DNA of 64,000 bases from Kutzneria kofuensis (GTDB lineage: Bacteria; Actinomycetota; Actinomycetes; Mycobacteriales; Pseudonocardiaceae), in assembly GCF_014203355.1 (NCBI RefSeq), contig NZ_JACHIR010000001.1, positions 5,706,038 through 5,770,037 on the forward strand, in the 5' to 3' direction. Of this stretch, positions 55,001 to 63,014 are shown piece by piece (the first letter of the stretch is position 1; each line of letters starts with the position of its first letter). Under the pieces are notes generated by a model. It searched no databases and was not told where the DNA came from. It was given only the letters and a program-made list of their open reading frames with translations. The translations under genes and the position numbers were made by a program.

Positions 55001-55663
55001 ATCGACTCCCGGAACTGGCGTGACGACGCCGATCTGGCCGAGGTCTATGCCACTTGGGGTGGCTACGCCTACGGCCGCGGCCTCGACGGCGCGCAGGCGC
55101 GGCAGGACATGGAGACCGCGTACCGCCGGATCCAGGTGGCGGCCAAGAATGTCGACACGCGCGAGCACGACATCGCGGATTCGGACGACTATTTCCAGTA
55201 CCACGGCGGCATGGTCGCCATGGTGCGGTCGCTGACCGGCGACAACCCGGCCGCCTACGTCGGCGACTCGGCGGTGCCGCACGCGGTTCGCACGCGCACG
55301 CTCGGCGAGGAGACCAAGCGCGTGTTTCGGGCCCGCGTTGTCAACCCCCGCTGGATCTCGGCCATGCGTCGACATGGTTACAAAGGAGCGTTCGAACTGG
55401 CGGCCACAGTGGACTACCTGTTCGGGTTCGACGCCACGGCCGGCGTCGTCGACGACTGGATGTACGCGCAGCTGGCCGAATCCTACGTTTTCGACAAGGA
55501 AGTCCAGGATTTCATGCGCAAGTCGAACCCGTGGGCACTGCGCGGCGTGACGGAGCGCCTGCTGGAAGCAGCCGATCGGGGACTGTGGTCGCAGCCGGAC
55601 GAGACCGTTCTCGACCAACTGCGCACGGTCTATCTGGAACTGGAAGGCCAGTTGGAGGAATAA
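52007..55663 (+). CDS. cobN: Aerobic cobaltochelatase large subunit CobN
   Basis: 1218-residue subunit that binds hydrogenobyrinic acid diamide and inserts cobalt together with CobS/CobT or ChlID-type ATPases. Landmarks: VGIVFYRAHALAGNTAFVD, IGVPFSFKENG, VAIVLSSYPTKHARVGNAVG, AVLHLGKHGTLEWLPGKGLG, RYHEDTGEWPRSVGLTVWGT, VRISGFFRDAFPHV and the final NPWALRGVTERLLEA. ATG start follows the riboswitch by 16 bp. No ATPase subunit lies nearby; cobQ is 14 kb away. Confidence 0.95.
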   Translation: MTSRVLLLSTADTDLLAAKASGAEYTVGNPARLEVEDLPGLLRDADLVVVRLLGGRRAWEEGLDAVLAAGLPTVCLGGEATPDAELMAASTVPAGVATQALAYLVEGGPANLGQLANFLSDTVLLTGEGFEPPVSTPVYGVHGERQHEDGRPTVGIVFYRAHALAGNTAFVDTLADAVEAAGANVLPVFCGSLRGLAGDESAGLLEVLSHCDAVVATVLAAGGAVAADASAGGDEDAWDAGALAALDIPVLQGLCLTSSRATWQASDAALSPMDAAMQVAIPEFDGRLIGVPFSFKENGPDGIPVYVADPERSARVAGTAVGLARLRHVPNQDKKVAIVLSSYPTKHARVGNAVGLDTPASAVILLRRMLEQGYDLGGLDVSTLDGDTLIHRLIAAGGHDVDWLTEEQMSGAAIKIPSATYRTWFDALPPSFRDGVVEHWGEAPGQLYVTDDEIYVASLRFGNVMLLIQPPRGFGENPVAIYHDPNLPPSHQYLAAYRWLEEEFGAHAVLHLGKHGTLEWLPGKGLGLASDCAPDAVLGGLPMIYPFIVNDPGEGTQAKRRAHATVVDHMIPPMARADTYGDMAKLEQLLDEYATVQALDPSKLATVRGQIWELVTSAKLHHDLHQAEVPGEEDFDDFVMHIDGYLCEIKDVQIRDGLHILGRAPEGEELINDVLAVLRARQVFGGKVGAITGLRAALAVHFGLDEETLLADPGLRVPDTGGLSELVEGPAQTGADVVDLLEELARRLVTAVHDNGWATDGITETVLGQRVESVETVLGFTRDEVVPRLARTTDEIRNVLRALDGRFIEPGPSGSPTRGLVSVLPTGRNFYSVDPKAIPSRNAFDVGSALADSLLARYHEDTGEWPRSVGLTVWGTSAMRTQGDDIAELLWLLGTRPVWDDASRRVTGFEIVPVSELGRPRIDVVVRISGFFRDAFPHVVAVLDDAIAAVARLDESDEDNYVAAHFRRDLEEHGDERRATTRIFGSKPGAYGAGLLPLIDSRNWRDDADLAEVYATWGGYAYGRGLDGAQARQDMETAYRRIQVAAKNVDTREHDIADSDDYFQYHGGMVAMVRSLTGDNPAAYVGDSAVPHAVRTRTLGEETKRVFRARVVNPRWISAMRRHGYKGAFELAATVDYLFGFDATAGVVDDWMYAQLAESYVFDKEVQDFMRKSNPWALRGVTERLLEAADRGLWSQPDETVLDQLRTVYLELEGQLEE

Positions 55664-55746
55664 CCCGCGCCGTTTGACCCCAGACCGGTGACTTCACGCG
55701 CATTTCCGGGCCGAAGGTCCTTTAATGACAGGTAGCGCGACGCGGG

Positions 55747-55779
55747 TTCGCCGCCGCGGTCACGAGCCGCGGCGGTGAA
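55747..55779 (+). terminator. hairpin after cobN
   Basis: TTCGCCGCCGCGG and CCGCGGCGGTGAA form a 13-bp stem with one G-T pair and a 7-nt loop; no U-run. Confidence 0.55.
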
Positions 55780-55847
55780 CCCCGGGGCGCCGGACGCCGT
55801 ACCAGCTAGCGCTCCGACGGGTCCGTCACTGGGGAAGGGGGTGCGCC

Positions 55848-56132
55848 GTGCGGGTCGAGCTGATGGTGTTGTCCGCGATCGCCGCGGGCGGCCTCCTGCT
55901 GGGCTGGTGGCTCACCTCGCCCCGGTTCATCGGCTTCCTGGCCGCGCGCCGGCTGCGCCGGCTGAAGGCGGTGGCCCGTTCGCTGTCGCCGATGCTGACC
56001 GACGACCCGGACCCGATGGCCAACGTCGTCGTGATCAACCGGGCCGAGTCGACACCGGTCCCGGCGCAGCGCAGCGCCGAGCTGCCGCCGCCGGACAACA
56101 TCGACACGCTGACGCAGCCGATCGTCAACTAG
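55848..56132 (+). CDS. Small membrane-anchored protein of unknown function
   Basis: 94 residues. One N-terminal transmembrane helix (LMVLSAIAAGGLLLGWWL), then a basic AARRLRRLKAVARS stretch and a hydrophilic tail ending LTQPIVN. I recognise no family. GTG at 55848 is preceded by GGAAGGGGG, which supports translation. It lies alone between the cobN terminator and the convergent GH76 gene. Confidence 0.65.
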   Translation: MRVELMVLSAIAAGGLLLGWWLTSPRFIGFLAARRLRRLKAVARSLSPMLTDDPDPMANVVVINRAESTPVPAQRSAELPPPDNIDTLTQPIVN

Positions 56133-56143
56133 CCCAGAGACCG

Positions 56144-57202
56144 TCAGCTCAGCTGCATCGCGGCGTTCAGGCAGTCCAGCGCCGAGCTCTGCCGGCTGGC
56201 GTCGGCGACGTCGAAGGGGCCACTCCAGAACAGGCCGAGCTGGTTGGCGTGGTTGCGTGACTTCCACACGGCCAGCGCGTTGCGCACCGCGAACGCCGTG
56301 TAGGCGGTTGACGGCGCAACTTCGTTGAGCGCCACCAGGTTGCGCACGAAGATCCCCTTGAACTGCGTCTGGTCGACGTCGCAGCGCTGCTTCTCACACG
56401 GCTCGTGCAGCACCCCGTTGGCATCCGTCAGCCTGGTCATCGCCGCGTTGGCGATCGAGGTCGCCGAGGCCAGCAGGTCCCTTCGCCCGGTCAGCCGGTA
56501 CAGGTCGGCCAGACCACCCAGGACCACACCCTGGTTGTAGGTCCACGTGGTACGGCCGTTGTTCTTGCAGTCGTCGGTCAGCCCGTCGTTGACCAGGCCC
56601 TGAGCATTGATCATTCCCGTGTGCTCGAACCAGTCCCACTCCAGCAGCGCCCACTGCTCGTAGTTGGCCGCGGCCGGCCCGGTGGTGCGCAGCGACAGGG
56701 CGGCCGCGAGTGACAGGAACAGCTCGTTGGGAATCGCATTCTTGTAATTACGGTCCCGAGACCACCAGATGCCGCCGCCGCAGTGCAGGTCCCAGCCGTG
56801 CGCCATGTCGGTGAACAGCGACTCGGCCAGCACCAGGTACTTCCGCTCGCCGGTCTGGTCGTAGGCCTGCACCCAGGCCAGGCCCCACCAACCCTCGTCG
56901 TCGTAGTAGTCGTTGCGGAACCAGGTGCCGATGTTCTGGTTGTACGTGTTGGACGCGCGCCGCTCGCCGAGGTCGTTGCCGAGCAGCCTGGACGCGATCA
57001 GCTGGGCCTGCAGCGCGTTGGCCGAGTTCCACCAGTTCGTCGTGTTGTAGCGGCCGTCGTCCGGGTTGTACCAGTGGTCGAGTGTCGCGGACGCCTCAGT
57101 GATCCACTTGATCGCGGGGGAGGGCGCCACCGGCGCCGCCTGCGCGGTGACAGGCAGTGCCAGCAGCGCCACGCACAACAGCGCACCGAGACGAGAAAGC
57201 AT
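56144..57202 (-). CDS. Secreted glycoside hydrolase family 76 (alpha-1,6-mannanase-like)
   Basis: 352 residues with a signal peptide (LGALLCVALLALPVTAQAA) and an (alpha/alpha)6 barrel. The catalytic Asp-Asp pair is in NDYYDDEGWWGLAWVQAYD; other GH76 marks are GGGIWWSRDRNYKNAIPNELF and TTWTYNQGVVLGGLADLY. In actinobacteria such enzymes act on endogenous mannan-like lipoglycans or fungal mannan; which applies is unknown. Followed after 18 bp by the aminotransferase stop on the same strand. Confidence 0.9.
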   Translation of the reverse strand: MLSRLGALLCVALLALPVTAQAAPVAPSPAIKWITEASATLDHWYNPDDGRYNTTNWWNSANALQAQLIASRLLGNDLGERRASNTYNQNIGTWFRNDYYDDEGWWGLAWVQAYDQTGERKYLVLAESLFTDMAHGWDLHCGGGIWWSRDRNYKNAIPNELFLSLAAALSLRTTGPAAANYEQWALLEWDWFEHTGMINAQGLVNDGLTDDCKNNGRTTWTYNQGVVLGGLADLYRLTGRRDLLASATSIANAAMTRLTDANGVLHEPCEKQRCDVDQTQFKGIFVRNLVALNEVAPSTAYTAFAVRNALAVWKSRNHANQLGLFWSGPFDVADASRQSSALDCLNAAMQLS

Positions 57203-57220
57203 GCCGGAAATCGTGACAGA

Positions 57221-58294
57221 TCAAGATCGGAAGGCTTCGGCGACTCCGAGGAACAGGTCGTTGCCGTCGACCTCGCCGATCGACACCCGCACGCCCTCGC
57301 CCGGGAACGGCCGCACCATCACGCCCTGGGCCTGCGCCAGCTCGGCGAACTCGGAAGTCCGCTCGCCCAGCCGCAGCCACACGAAGTTGCCCTCGGAGCT
57401 CGGCACCGTCCAGCCCTGGTCGCGCAGCGCGTCCAGCACCCGGCCGCGCTCCTTGGTGATGTGCTCCACCCGTTCGAACAGCTCCGACTCCGCCGCCAGC
57501 GACGCGATCGCCGCGTCCTGCGCGAGTTGGCTGACCCCGAACGGCACGGCCATCTTGCGCAGCGCCGTGGCGACCGGCTCGTGCGCGACCGCGTAGCCGA
57601 CGCGCAACCCGGCCAGCCCGTACGCCTTGGAGAACGTGCGCAGCAGCGCCACGTTCGGCCGCTCGCGGTAGATCTCCAGCCCGTCCGGCACCTCCGGGTC
57701 GCGCACGAACTCCCGGTACGCCTCGTCGATCAGCACCAGGACGTCGCTCGGCACCCGGTCCAGGAACGCTTCCAGTTCCGGGCGCCGGATCGCGGTGCCG
57801 GTGGGGTTGTTGGGGTTGCACAGGATCACCAGCCGGGTCCGGTCGGTGACCGCCGCCGCGATCGCGTCCAGGTCCTGGTGCTCGTCCGGGGTCAGCGGCA
57901 CCTGCACGGCGTGCGCGCCGACCATCTTCGTGATGATCGGGTACGCCTCGAACGACCGCCACGGGTAGACCACCTGGTCGCGGTCGTCGCAGACGGCCTG
58001 CAGCACCTGCTGGATCACGCCGACGCCGCCGGTGCCGGTGGCGATGTGCGTCTCCGGCACGCCCAGCCGCTCGGCCACCGCCGGGATGAGCTTGGAGCAC
58101 CCCATGTCCGGGTACCGGTTGTGCTCGCGCAGCGCCCGCTCCATCGCCGCCAGCACGCTGGGTAGCGGCTGGTGCGGGTTCTCGTTCGACGACAGCTTGA
58201 ACGCCGGCGCACCGTCCGCGCCGATCGCCGGCTTGCCCGGCTTGTAGGTCGGAATGTCGTCCAGCGCGCCGCGCAGCTTGGGTCCGGTCGTCAT
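57221..58294 (-). CDS. hisC: Histidinol-phosphate / aromatic amino acid aminotransferase
   Basis: 357-residue fold-type I PLP enzyme. Substrate-binding [33 protein letters not shown], the PLP lysine in [19 protein letters not shown], and the Arg near the C-terminus (GVRVSIGE). The lone position, away from a his operon, and overall pattern fit the actinobacterial aromatic aminotransferase branch (Pat), so hisC is only a family-level symbol. The ATG is preceded by GAGGGCC and lies 5 bp after the hydrolase stop; TAGAGT 7 nt upstream could also serve as a promoter. Confidence 0.9.
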   Translation of the reverse strand: MTTGPKLRGALDDIPTYKPGKPAIGADGAPAFKLSSNENPHQPLPSVLAAMERALREHNRYPDMGCSKLIPAVAERLGVPETHIATGTGGVGVIQQVLQAVCDDRDQVVYPWRSFEAYPIITKMVGAHAVQVPLTPDEHQDLDAIAAAVTDRTRLVILCNPNNPTGTAIRRPELEAFLDRVPSDVLVLIDEAYREFVRDPEVPDGLEIYRERPNVALLRTFSKAYGLAGLRVGYAVAHEPVATALRKMAVPFGVSQLAQDAAIASLAAESELFERVEHITKERGRVLDALRDQGWTVPSSEGNFVWLRLGERTSEFAELAQAQGVMVRPFPGEGVRVSIGEVDGNDLFLGVAEAFRS

Positions 58295-58299
58295 GGCCC

Positions 58300-59280
58300 T
58301 CACTCTACGAGCCGGTCGCGCGAGTGGAGACCCTCCAACCAGTCGGTCGTCTCCGCGAAGGCCCGCTCCCGGACGGCCGCGGCCGACAGGAACAGGTCGT
58401 GCATGCCGCCCTCGATCGCCACCACCTTCACGTGCGGCCCGATCTTCGGCGCCCACTTCACCATCTGCGTCACGTCCAGCACGGTGTCGGCGAGCATCGC
58501 CTCCGGCGCCCACACCCGCGACTTGAGCAGGCTGCGCGAGGCGTGCAGCAGCAGCACCGGCACCCGCACGTCCAGCCCGCGGTGCAGCTTGGCGTGGTAG
58601 CGCCGGATCGTGCGCAGCCAGCCGGCCCGCACCGGGAAGCCGTGCTTGGGCTTCCAGGCGGTGTCGAACTCCCACTCGCCGTTGTCGTCCCGGTGCAGGC
58701 TCAGCCCGTAGACGCTCTCCATCTCCTTCTGCACCACGGCCGTCGGGTTGACCCGGCCCAGCACGTCCACCACCCGCGTGCCGATGGTGCGCAGGAGCCA
58801 GTTCTCGGCCAGGTCCAGCCACGGGCTGTTGAGCACCAGCGCGTCCAGCACGTTGTCGCCGCGTCGCTCGTGCGCCCACATCACCGTGATCAGGCCGCCG
58901 GTGGAATGGCCCATCACGGTCAGCCGCGAGTGGCCGTCCTCGTCGTGGATGATGCGCGCCGCCGCGTCCAGCTCCTCGAAGTGGTAGCCGAGGTCGGTGA
59001 CGAAGTTGGGCAGCTGGCCCGGCTGCAGCGACCGGCCGTAGGCCCGCAGGTCGACGGCGTAGAAGTCGTAGCCGCGGGCCGCGAAGTGCTCGGCCACGTG
59101 CCGCTGGAAGAAGTAGTCGGTGAAGCCGTGCACGTACAGCAGGGCCCCGTTGACCGGCTTCTCCGCGCGGTGCCGGACCAGGTGGGCGACATTGTCCCCG
59201 CCCGGCCCGGCGCCCGCCGGCAGCGCGCCGAGCGGCAGTGTCAGGACCTCGTAGCCATCACCGAGCACATCGCGTTCCAC
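58300..59280 (-). CDS. Serine-hydrolase-fold lysophospholipase-like protein
   Basis: 326-residue alpha/beta hydrolase of the Hydrolase_4 (monoacylglycerol lipase) group: [29 protein letters not shown], nucleophile elbow [27 protein letters not shown] and catalytic His in [13 protein letters not shown] at 59280 lies 7 nt after GATACT (59288-59293) with no ribosome binding site, a leaderless pattern. It leads directly into the aminotransferase gene. Confidence 0.87.
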   Translation of the reverse strand: MERDVLGDGYEVLTLPLGALPAGAGPGGDNVAHLVRHRAEKPVNGALLYVHGFTDYFFQRHVAEHFAARGYDFYAVDLRAYGRSLQPGQLPNFVTDLGYHFEELDAAARIIHDEDGHSRLTVMGHSTGGLITVMWAHERRGDNVLDALVLNSPWLDLAENWLLRTIGTRVVDVLGRVNPTAVVQKEMESVYGLSLHRDDNGEWEFDTAWKPKHGFPVRAGWLRTIRRYHAKLHRGLDVRVPVLLLHASRSLLKSRVWAPEAMLADTVLDVTQMVKWAPKIGPHVKVVAIEGGMHDLFLSAAAVRERAFAETTDWLEGLHSRDRLVE

Positions 59281-59287
59281 GCCCGAC

Positions 59288-59293
59288 AGTATC
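59288..59293 (-). promoter_or_regulatory. -10 element GATACT of a likely leaderless hydrolase mRNA
   Basis: Minus strand GATACT, then GTCGGGC, then GTG at 59280. Confidence 0.5.
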
Positions 59294-59306
59294 GGCCATG
59301 AGCTGG

Positions 59307-60497
59307 CTAAACCGGCCGGACCACGAGCGGCAGCTTGGTCACAGCCACCATGTTGAACGGGTTGCGCTCCTCGACCTTGTCCTCGACCACCTGGATGTCG
59401 GAGTAGCGCTCGAACATGATCCGCAGCGCCACCCGGGCCTCCAGCCGGGCCAGCGGCGCGCCCAGGCAGACGTGGATGCCCTTGCCGAACGTGACGTGGT
59501 GGTTCGGTTCCCGGTGCAGGTCGAACCGGTTCGGGTTGGCGAACACCCGCTCGTCCCGGTTGGCCGCGGTGAGGAACGGGGCGATCAGCTGGCCGGCCGG
59601 GATCTCCTTGCCGCCGAGCACGGTGTCCTGCCGGGTCACGCGGGCCACCCGCGGGAACGGCGTGCGCAGCCGCAACACCTCCTCGATCGCCGCCGGCAGC
59701 AGCGACAGGTCGGCGCGGACCTCGGCGATGGCGTCCTGGTTCTCGTGGAAGGTGAGCAGGCTGTTGCCGAGCGTGGCGGTGGTGGTGATGTGGCCGGCCA
59801 GCAGCAGCAGGCCGACGAAGCCGATGATCTCCTCGTCGTCCAGCTTCTTGCCGTCCTCCTCGACCTGGGTCAGCTTGCTGGTCAGGTCGTCGCCGGGGTT
59901 GCGCCGCCGGTCCCTGATGAACGCGAGGAAGTAGTCGTTCATCTCCCGCATCACCGGCGCCATCTTGGCGAACAGCTCGGCGCGGACGTCGGCGACCGGC
60001 TTGTCCTGCGGGACGTCCTGGTCGAGCAGGGCGTCCGCCCACTGCCGGAACAATGCCTGGTCGGAGATCGGGATGCCGAGCATGTTCGCGATGACGATCA
60101 CCGGCAGCGGGTACGCCAGCGCGTCGACCAGGTCGAACTCGGTGCCGGCGGCGTCGAGCAGGTCGTTGGTCAGCTGTTCGATCCGCGGCTCGAGGTTGGC
60201 CACCATCTTCGGCGTGAAGGCCCGGCTCACCGTGCCGCGCAGGTACCGGTGCCGCGGGTCGTCCATCTGGACGAAGTTGCCCTTCGAGAACAGCGACAAC
60301 TCGTCGTCCACCTGCGGCATCGCCGACGTGATGTCCGAGCCGAACACGGTCGGCTCGGACAGCATCTCGTTGACCTCCGGATGACCGAGCACCGTCCAGG
60401 CCTGCGCCTGCTCGCCGTAGACGACCTGCCCCTCCTTGCGGCGCGTCTCGATCCAGTCGAGGAAGTCCTGGAAGGTGGGTTTCGCGGTCGTGGTCAT
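59307..60497 (-). CDS. Cytochrome P450
   Basis: 396-residue soluble bacterial P450. I-helix LLLLAGHITTTATLGN, K-helix EEVLRLR (ExxR), and the heme loop FGKGIHVCLGAPLARLEA with ligand Cys344. The pattern resembles secondary-metabolite hydroxylases of the CYP107/CYP105 type, but substrate is not predictable. No ferredoxin or reductase gene is adjacent. ATG at 60497 follows GGGGGAG. The TetR gene upstream on the same strand, 25 bp away, and its operator likely control it. Confidence 0.92.
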   Translation of the reverse strand: MTTTAKPTFQDFLDWIETRRKEGQVVYGEQAQAWTVLGHPEVNEMLSEPTVFGSDITSAMPQVDDELSLFSKGNFVQMDDPRHRYLRGTVSRAFTPKMVANLEPRIEQLTNDLLDAAGTEFDLVDALAYPLPVIVIANMLGIPISDQALFRQWADALLDQDVPQDKPVADVRAELFAKMAPVMREMNDYFLAFIRDRRRNPGDDLTSKLTQVEEDGKKLDDEEIIGFVGLLLLAGHITTTATLGNSLLTFHENQDAIAEVRADLSLLPAAIEEVLRLRTPFPRVARVTRQDTVLGGKEIPAGQLIAPFLTAANRDERVFANPNRFDLHREPNHHVTFGKGIHVCLGAPLARLEARVALRIMFERYSDIQVVEDKVEERNPFNMVAVTKLPLVVRPV

Positions 60498-60522
60498 GTC
60501 TCCCCCTAGCTGTGAATTGTGG

Positions 60523-61227
60523 TCAGTCCTCCGGCGAGCTGCCGTGGACCGTGGCCGCCAGTGCCGCGTGGAAGTGCTCGAACATCGCGGTCACCTTGGG
60601 CGCGAGCGCCTCGAGCACGTCCCGGTCGGGCGGCCCGGGCGCGTGCAACGCCTCCCGCAGGGTGTGGGTCAGCAGCTCCGCCGCCGCGTCGTCGTCGTGC
60701 GTGTCGGCGAACGCCCCCAGCATCGGCCGGGCCAGGTAGAACCCGGTCTGCACGGCGGTCATCAGGTAGCGCTGGTCGGCGAAGTCCTGGTCGGTGCGCA
60801 CCAGCCCGTGCTCGCGCAGGACCTGGAACAGGTCCCCGAACAGGTCGATCTTCACCCGGCGCAGCGGCTCCATCGTCGGGTCCAGCGCCAGGTCGCCGAG
60901 GATCTCGACGTCCCGGCTGAACATGGCCCGCAGCAGCGGCCGCTTCATCACTTCCCGGTAGACCATGCCGGCCTGCTCGGCCGGCAACATCATCATCGGG
61001 TCCCGCTTCACGGCGTCCATGAGCTGGGCGGTCATCTCCACCGACTCCCGCACCAGCACGCTCAGGAACAGCTCCGTGCGGTTGTGGAAGTGCAGGTAGA
61101 CGGTGCCCTTGCCGATGCCGGCGTGCTTGGCGACGTCCTCGATGGTCACCCGCTTGTAGCCCCAGCGCAGCACCAGCTCGGCGGCCGCGTCCAGGATGCG
61201 CTCGCCGCGTTCGTGCTGCCCCGGCAT
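60523..61227 (-). CDS. TetR-family regulator upstream of the P450 gene
   Basis: 234 residues: RILDAAAELVLRWGYKRVTI, EDVAKHAGIGKGTVYLHFHN form the helix-turn-helix; the C-terminal region is a large helical ligand domain. ATG at 61227 follows AAAGGAGC. Same-strand order tetR-P450 with only 25 bp between suggests one operon, autoregulated through the long palindrome immediately upstream. Confidence 0.88.
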   Translation of the reverse strand: MPGQHERGERILDAAAELVLRWGYKRVTIEDVAKHAGIGKGTVYLHFHNRTELFLSVLVRESVEMTAQLMDAVKRDPMMMLPAEQAGMVYREVMKRPLLRAMFSRDVEILGDLALDPTMEPLRRVKIDLFGDLFQVLREHGLVRTDQDFADQRYLMTAVQTGFYLARPMLGAFADTHDDDAAAELLTHTLREALHAPGPPDRDVLEALAPKVTAMFEHFHAALAATVHGSSPED

Positions 61228-61238
61228 CGTCGCTCCTT

Positions 61239-61275
61239 TGACTCGTGACCAGATTTCTTATCTGGTCACGAGTCA
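61239..61275. promoter_or_regulatory. 16-bp-arm palindromic operator upstream of tetR-P450
   Basis: TGACTCGTGACCAGAT (61239-61254) and ATCTGGTCACGAGTCA (61260-61275) are perfect reverse complements around a 5-bp AT-rich spacer. The AT-rich centre may include the -10 box. Confidence 0.8.
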
Positions 61276-61374
61276 CGCTAGACCGGTGCGGCCGGGCCGT
61301 CAACGCCTTTCGTGTGACACCCCGGCGAGCGGTTTTGCTTGTCCACGCACGGATCTGGCGGTTCCGTAGCGGGT

Positions 61375-62142
61375 ATGCGAATCATCAGGTCGAGCCGCCT
61401 CGCCATGGTGGTGGCCGCCGTCTTAGTCGCTCTCGCCGCCGCCGTTCCGGCGGCCGCTACCCCCCGCGTCGTCGGCGGCGAACGGGCGAGCATCGTGGAA
61501 TACCCGTGGGTCGTCTACCTGACCGACGCCACCGGGTTCCAGTTCTGCGGCGGCACCGTGGTCGCGGCCACCAAGGTGCTCACCGCGGCGCACTGCATGG
61601 CCGACCAGCGCGCGGACAACCTGCGTGTGGTCGTCGGCCGTGAGGACAAGCAGAGCACCGACGGCCGGATCGTCACGGCCACGTCCATCTGGGTCTCCCC
61701 GAACTACCGGGGCGACCCGACCGGCGGCTCGGACTTCGCGGTGATCACGTTGAGCCGCCGGGTCAACGTGCCGCCGCTGCCGCTGGCCAAGGACAACAGC
61801 GCCTACCAGCCGAACATGATGGGCACGGTGCTCGGCTGGGGTCGCACGGTCGAGTCCGGCGAGGCGTCGCGGTACCTGATGGCGGCGTCGGTCCCGGTGG
61901 TCGCGGACGCCGTGTGTGGGAAGTCGTACCAGGAGTACCGCGCCGCGGCGATGGTGTGCGCGGGGTATCCGCAGGGCGGCGTCGACACGTGTCAGGGCGA
62001 CTCCGGCGGGCCGTTCGAGGTGAGCGGCGTGCTGATCGGCATCACGTCGTTCGGCGACGGCTGTGCCCGTGCCGGCAAGTACGGCGTCTACACCCGCGTG
62101 GCGGCGTACGAGCCGGCCATCGAGGCCGAGCTGACCGACTGA
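61375..62142 (+). CDS. Secreted trypsin-like serine protease (S1), first copy
   Basis: 255 residues. Signal peptide (LAMVVAAVLVALAAAVPAAA), short propeptide, mature start VVGGERAS; His in TAAHCMAD, Asp in GSDFAVITLS, Ser in CQGDSGGPF, and an Asp six residues before the nucleophile in VDTCQGDSGG implying trypsin-like Arg/Lys specificity. Four Cys in expected disulfide pairs. ATG at 61375 gives the best signal peptide; an upstream start at 61339 is possible. A close paralogue lies 0.9 kb downstream. Confidence 0.9.
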   Translation: MRIIRSSRLAMVVAAVLVALAAAVPAAATPRVVGGERASIVEYPWVVYLTDATGFQFCGGTVVAATKVLTAAHCMADQRADNLRVVVGREDKQSTDGRIVTATSIWVSPNYRGDPTGGSDFAVITLSRRVNVPPLPLAKDNSAYQPNMMGTVLGWGRTVESGEASRYLMAASVPVVADAVCGKSYQEYRAAAMVCAGYPQGGVDTCQGDSGGPFEVSGVLIGITSFGDGCARAGKYGVYTRVAAYEPAIEAELTD

Positions 62143-62158
62143 CCGGCGATCGCCATGG

Positions 62159-62185
62159 CGCCCGTCCCGCCGAGCGGGGCGGGCG
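62159..62185. terminator. bidirectional hairpin between protease and LysE genes
   Basis: CGCCCGTCCCG and CGGGGCGGGCG arms (11 bp, one G-T pair) with a 5-nt loop, between convergent genes. Confidence 0.65.
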
Positions 62186-62195
62186 TCGTGGTGTT

Positions 62196-62810
62196 TCAGG
62201 CCACGACCAGTCCCACCGAGATGGTCAGGAACGCGGCCGCCGACACGGCGTCCAGCGCGGTCGTCACGCCCGGGCGCTGCAGCCGGCGGGACATCCGGCC
62301 GGCGGCGAGCACGATCGTCGCCTCCCAGCACGCGGCCAGCGCCAGGAACAGCGCGCCGAGCACCCCGAGCTGCAGCACGGCGTCACCCGATCCGATGAAT
62401 TGCGGCAGGAACGCCAGGGAGAACAGCAGCATCTTCGGGTTCATCAGGTTGGACAGGAAGCCCTGCCGGAACGGATGGGCCACGACGACCGGTTCGTCCG
62501 ACTCGGCCGGGCGCGGCCGGAGCAGCCCACGGACGATCTGCACGGCGAGGAACGCCAGGTAGGCGGCCCCGAGCCAGCGCAGAACCTGCAGCAACGCCGG
62601 GTAACCGGCGAGTAGCGCGCCCAGGCCGGAGACGACGAGCCCGATCTGCACCGCGCTGGCCGTGTGCACGCCCGCCAGCGCCCGCAGCCCGGCCCTGGTC
62701 CCCGCCCTCAGCGACGTCCTGAGCAGCAGGAACGCGTCCATGCCCGGCGTGATGACCACGACCAGACAGGCGAGCAGGAAGGCGGGCAGGGTGGTGACGT
62801 CGAACTTCAA
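62196..62810 (-). CDS. LysE/RhtB-family amino-acid exporter
   Basis: 204 residues with six hydrophobic segments. Family marks: LACLVVVITPGMDAFLLLRTSL, GLRALAGVHTASAVQIGLVV, FRQGFLSNLMNPKMLLFSLAFLPQF. Exports small amino acids or analogues. The start is a TTG at 62810, supported by GGAG seven bases upstream; no ATG or GTG fits better. It lies between the two protease genes. Confidence 0.88.
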   Translation of the reverse strand: MKFDVTTLPAFLLACLVVVITPGMDAFLLLRTSLRAGTRAGLRALAGVHTASAVQIGLVVSGLGALLAGYPALLQVLRWLGAAYLAFLAVQIVRGLLRPRPAESDEPVVVAHPFRQGFLSNLMNPKMLLFSLAFLPQFIGSGDAVLQLGVLGALFLALAACWEATIVLAAGRMSRRLQRPGVTTALDAVSAAAFLTISVGLVVA

Positions 62811-63014
62811 GGCAAAACTCCGGTCCAGCCGGGGCGTTACAGAACAAACGCCCGTCGCCAGGCTTGCTGGCAGTTGATTCTTCGTACTTACGAGATCCTA
62901 ACGGGAGATTTTCCTGTCCTGACACGTTCGGGTGAGTGATTTCGGTCGCGGCCCACGTGGGGTTGAGGATCGGCTACGGTACGTGGCCTCCCCCTCCCTG
63001 TAGGAGTGCTCGCC

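Noticed and set aside
58302-58307. TAGAGT as a separate leaderless promoter for the aminotransferase
   Set aside because: It overlaps the stop region of the upstream hydrolase in an apparent operon, and GAGGGCC can act as a ribosome binding site, so the promoter claim is not secure.
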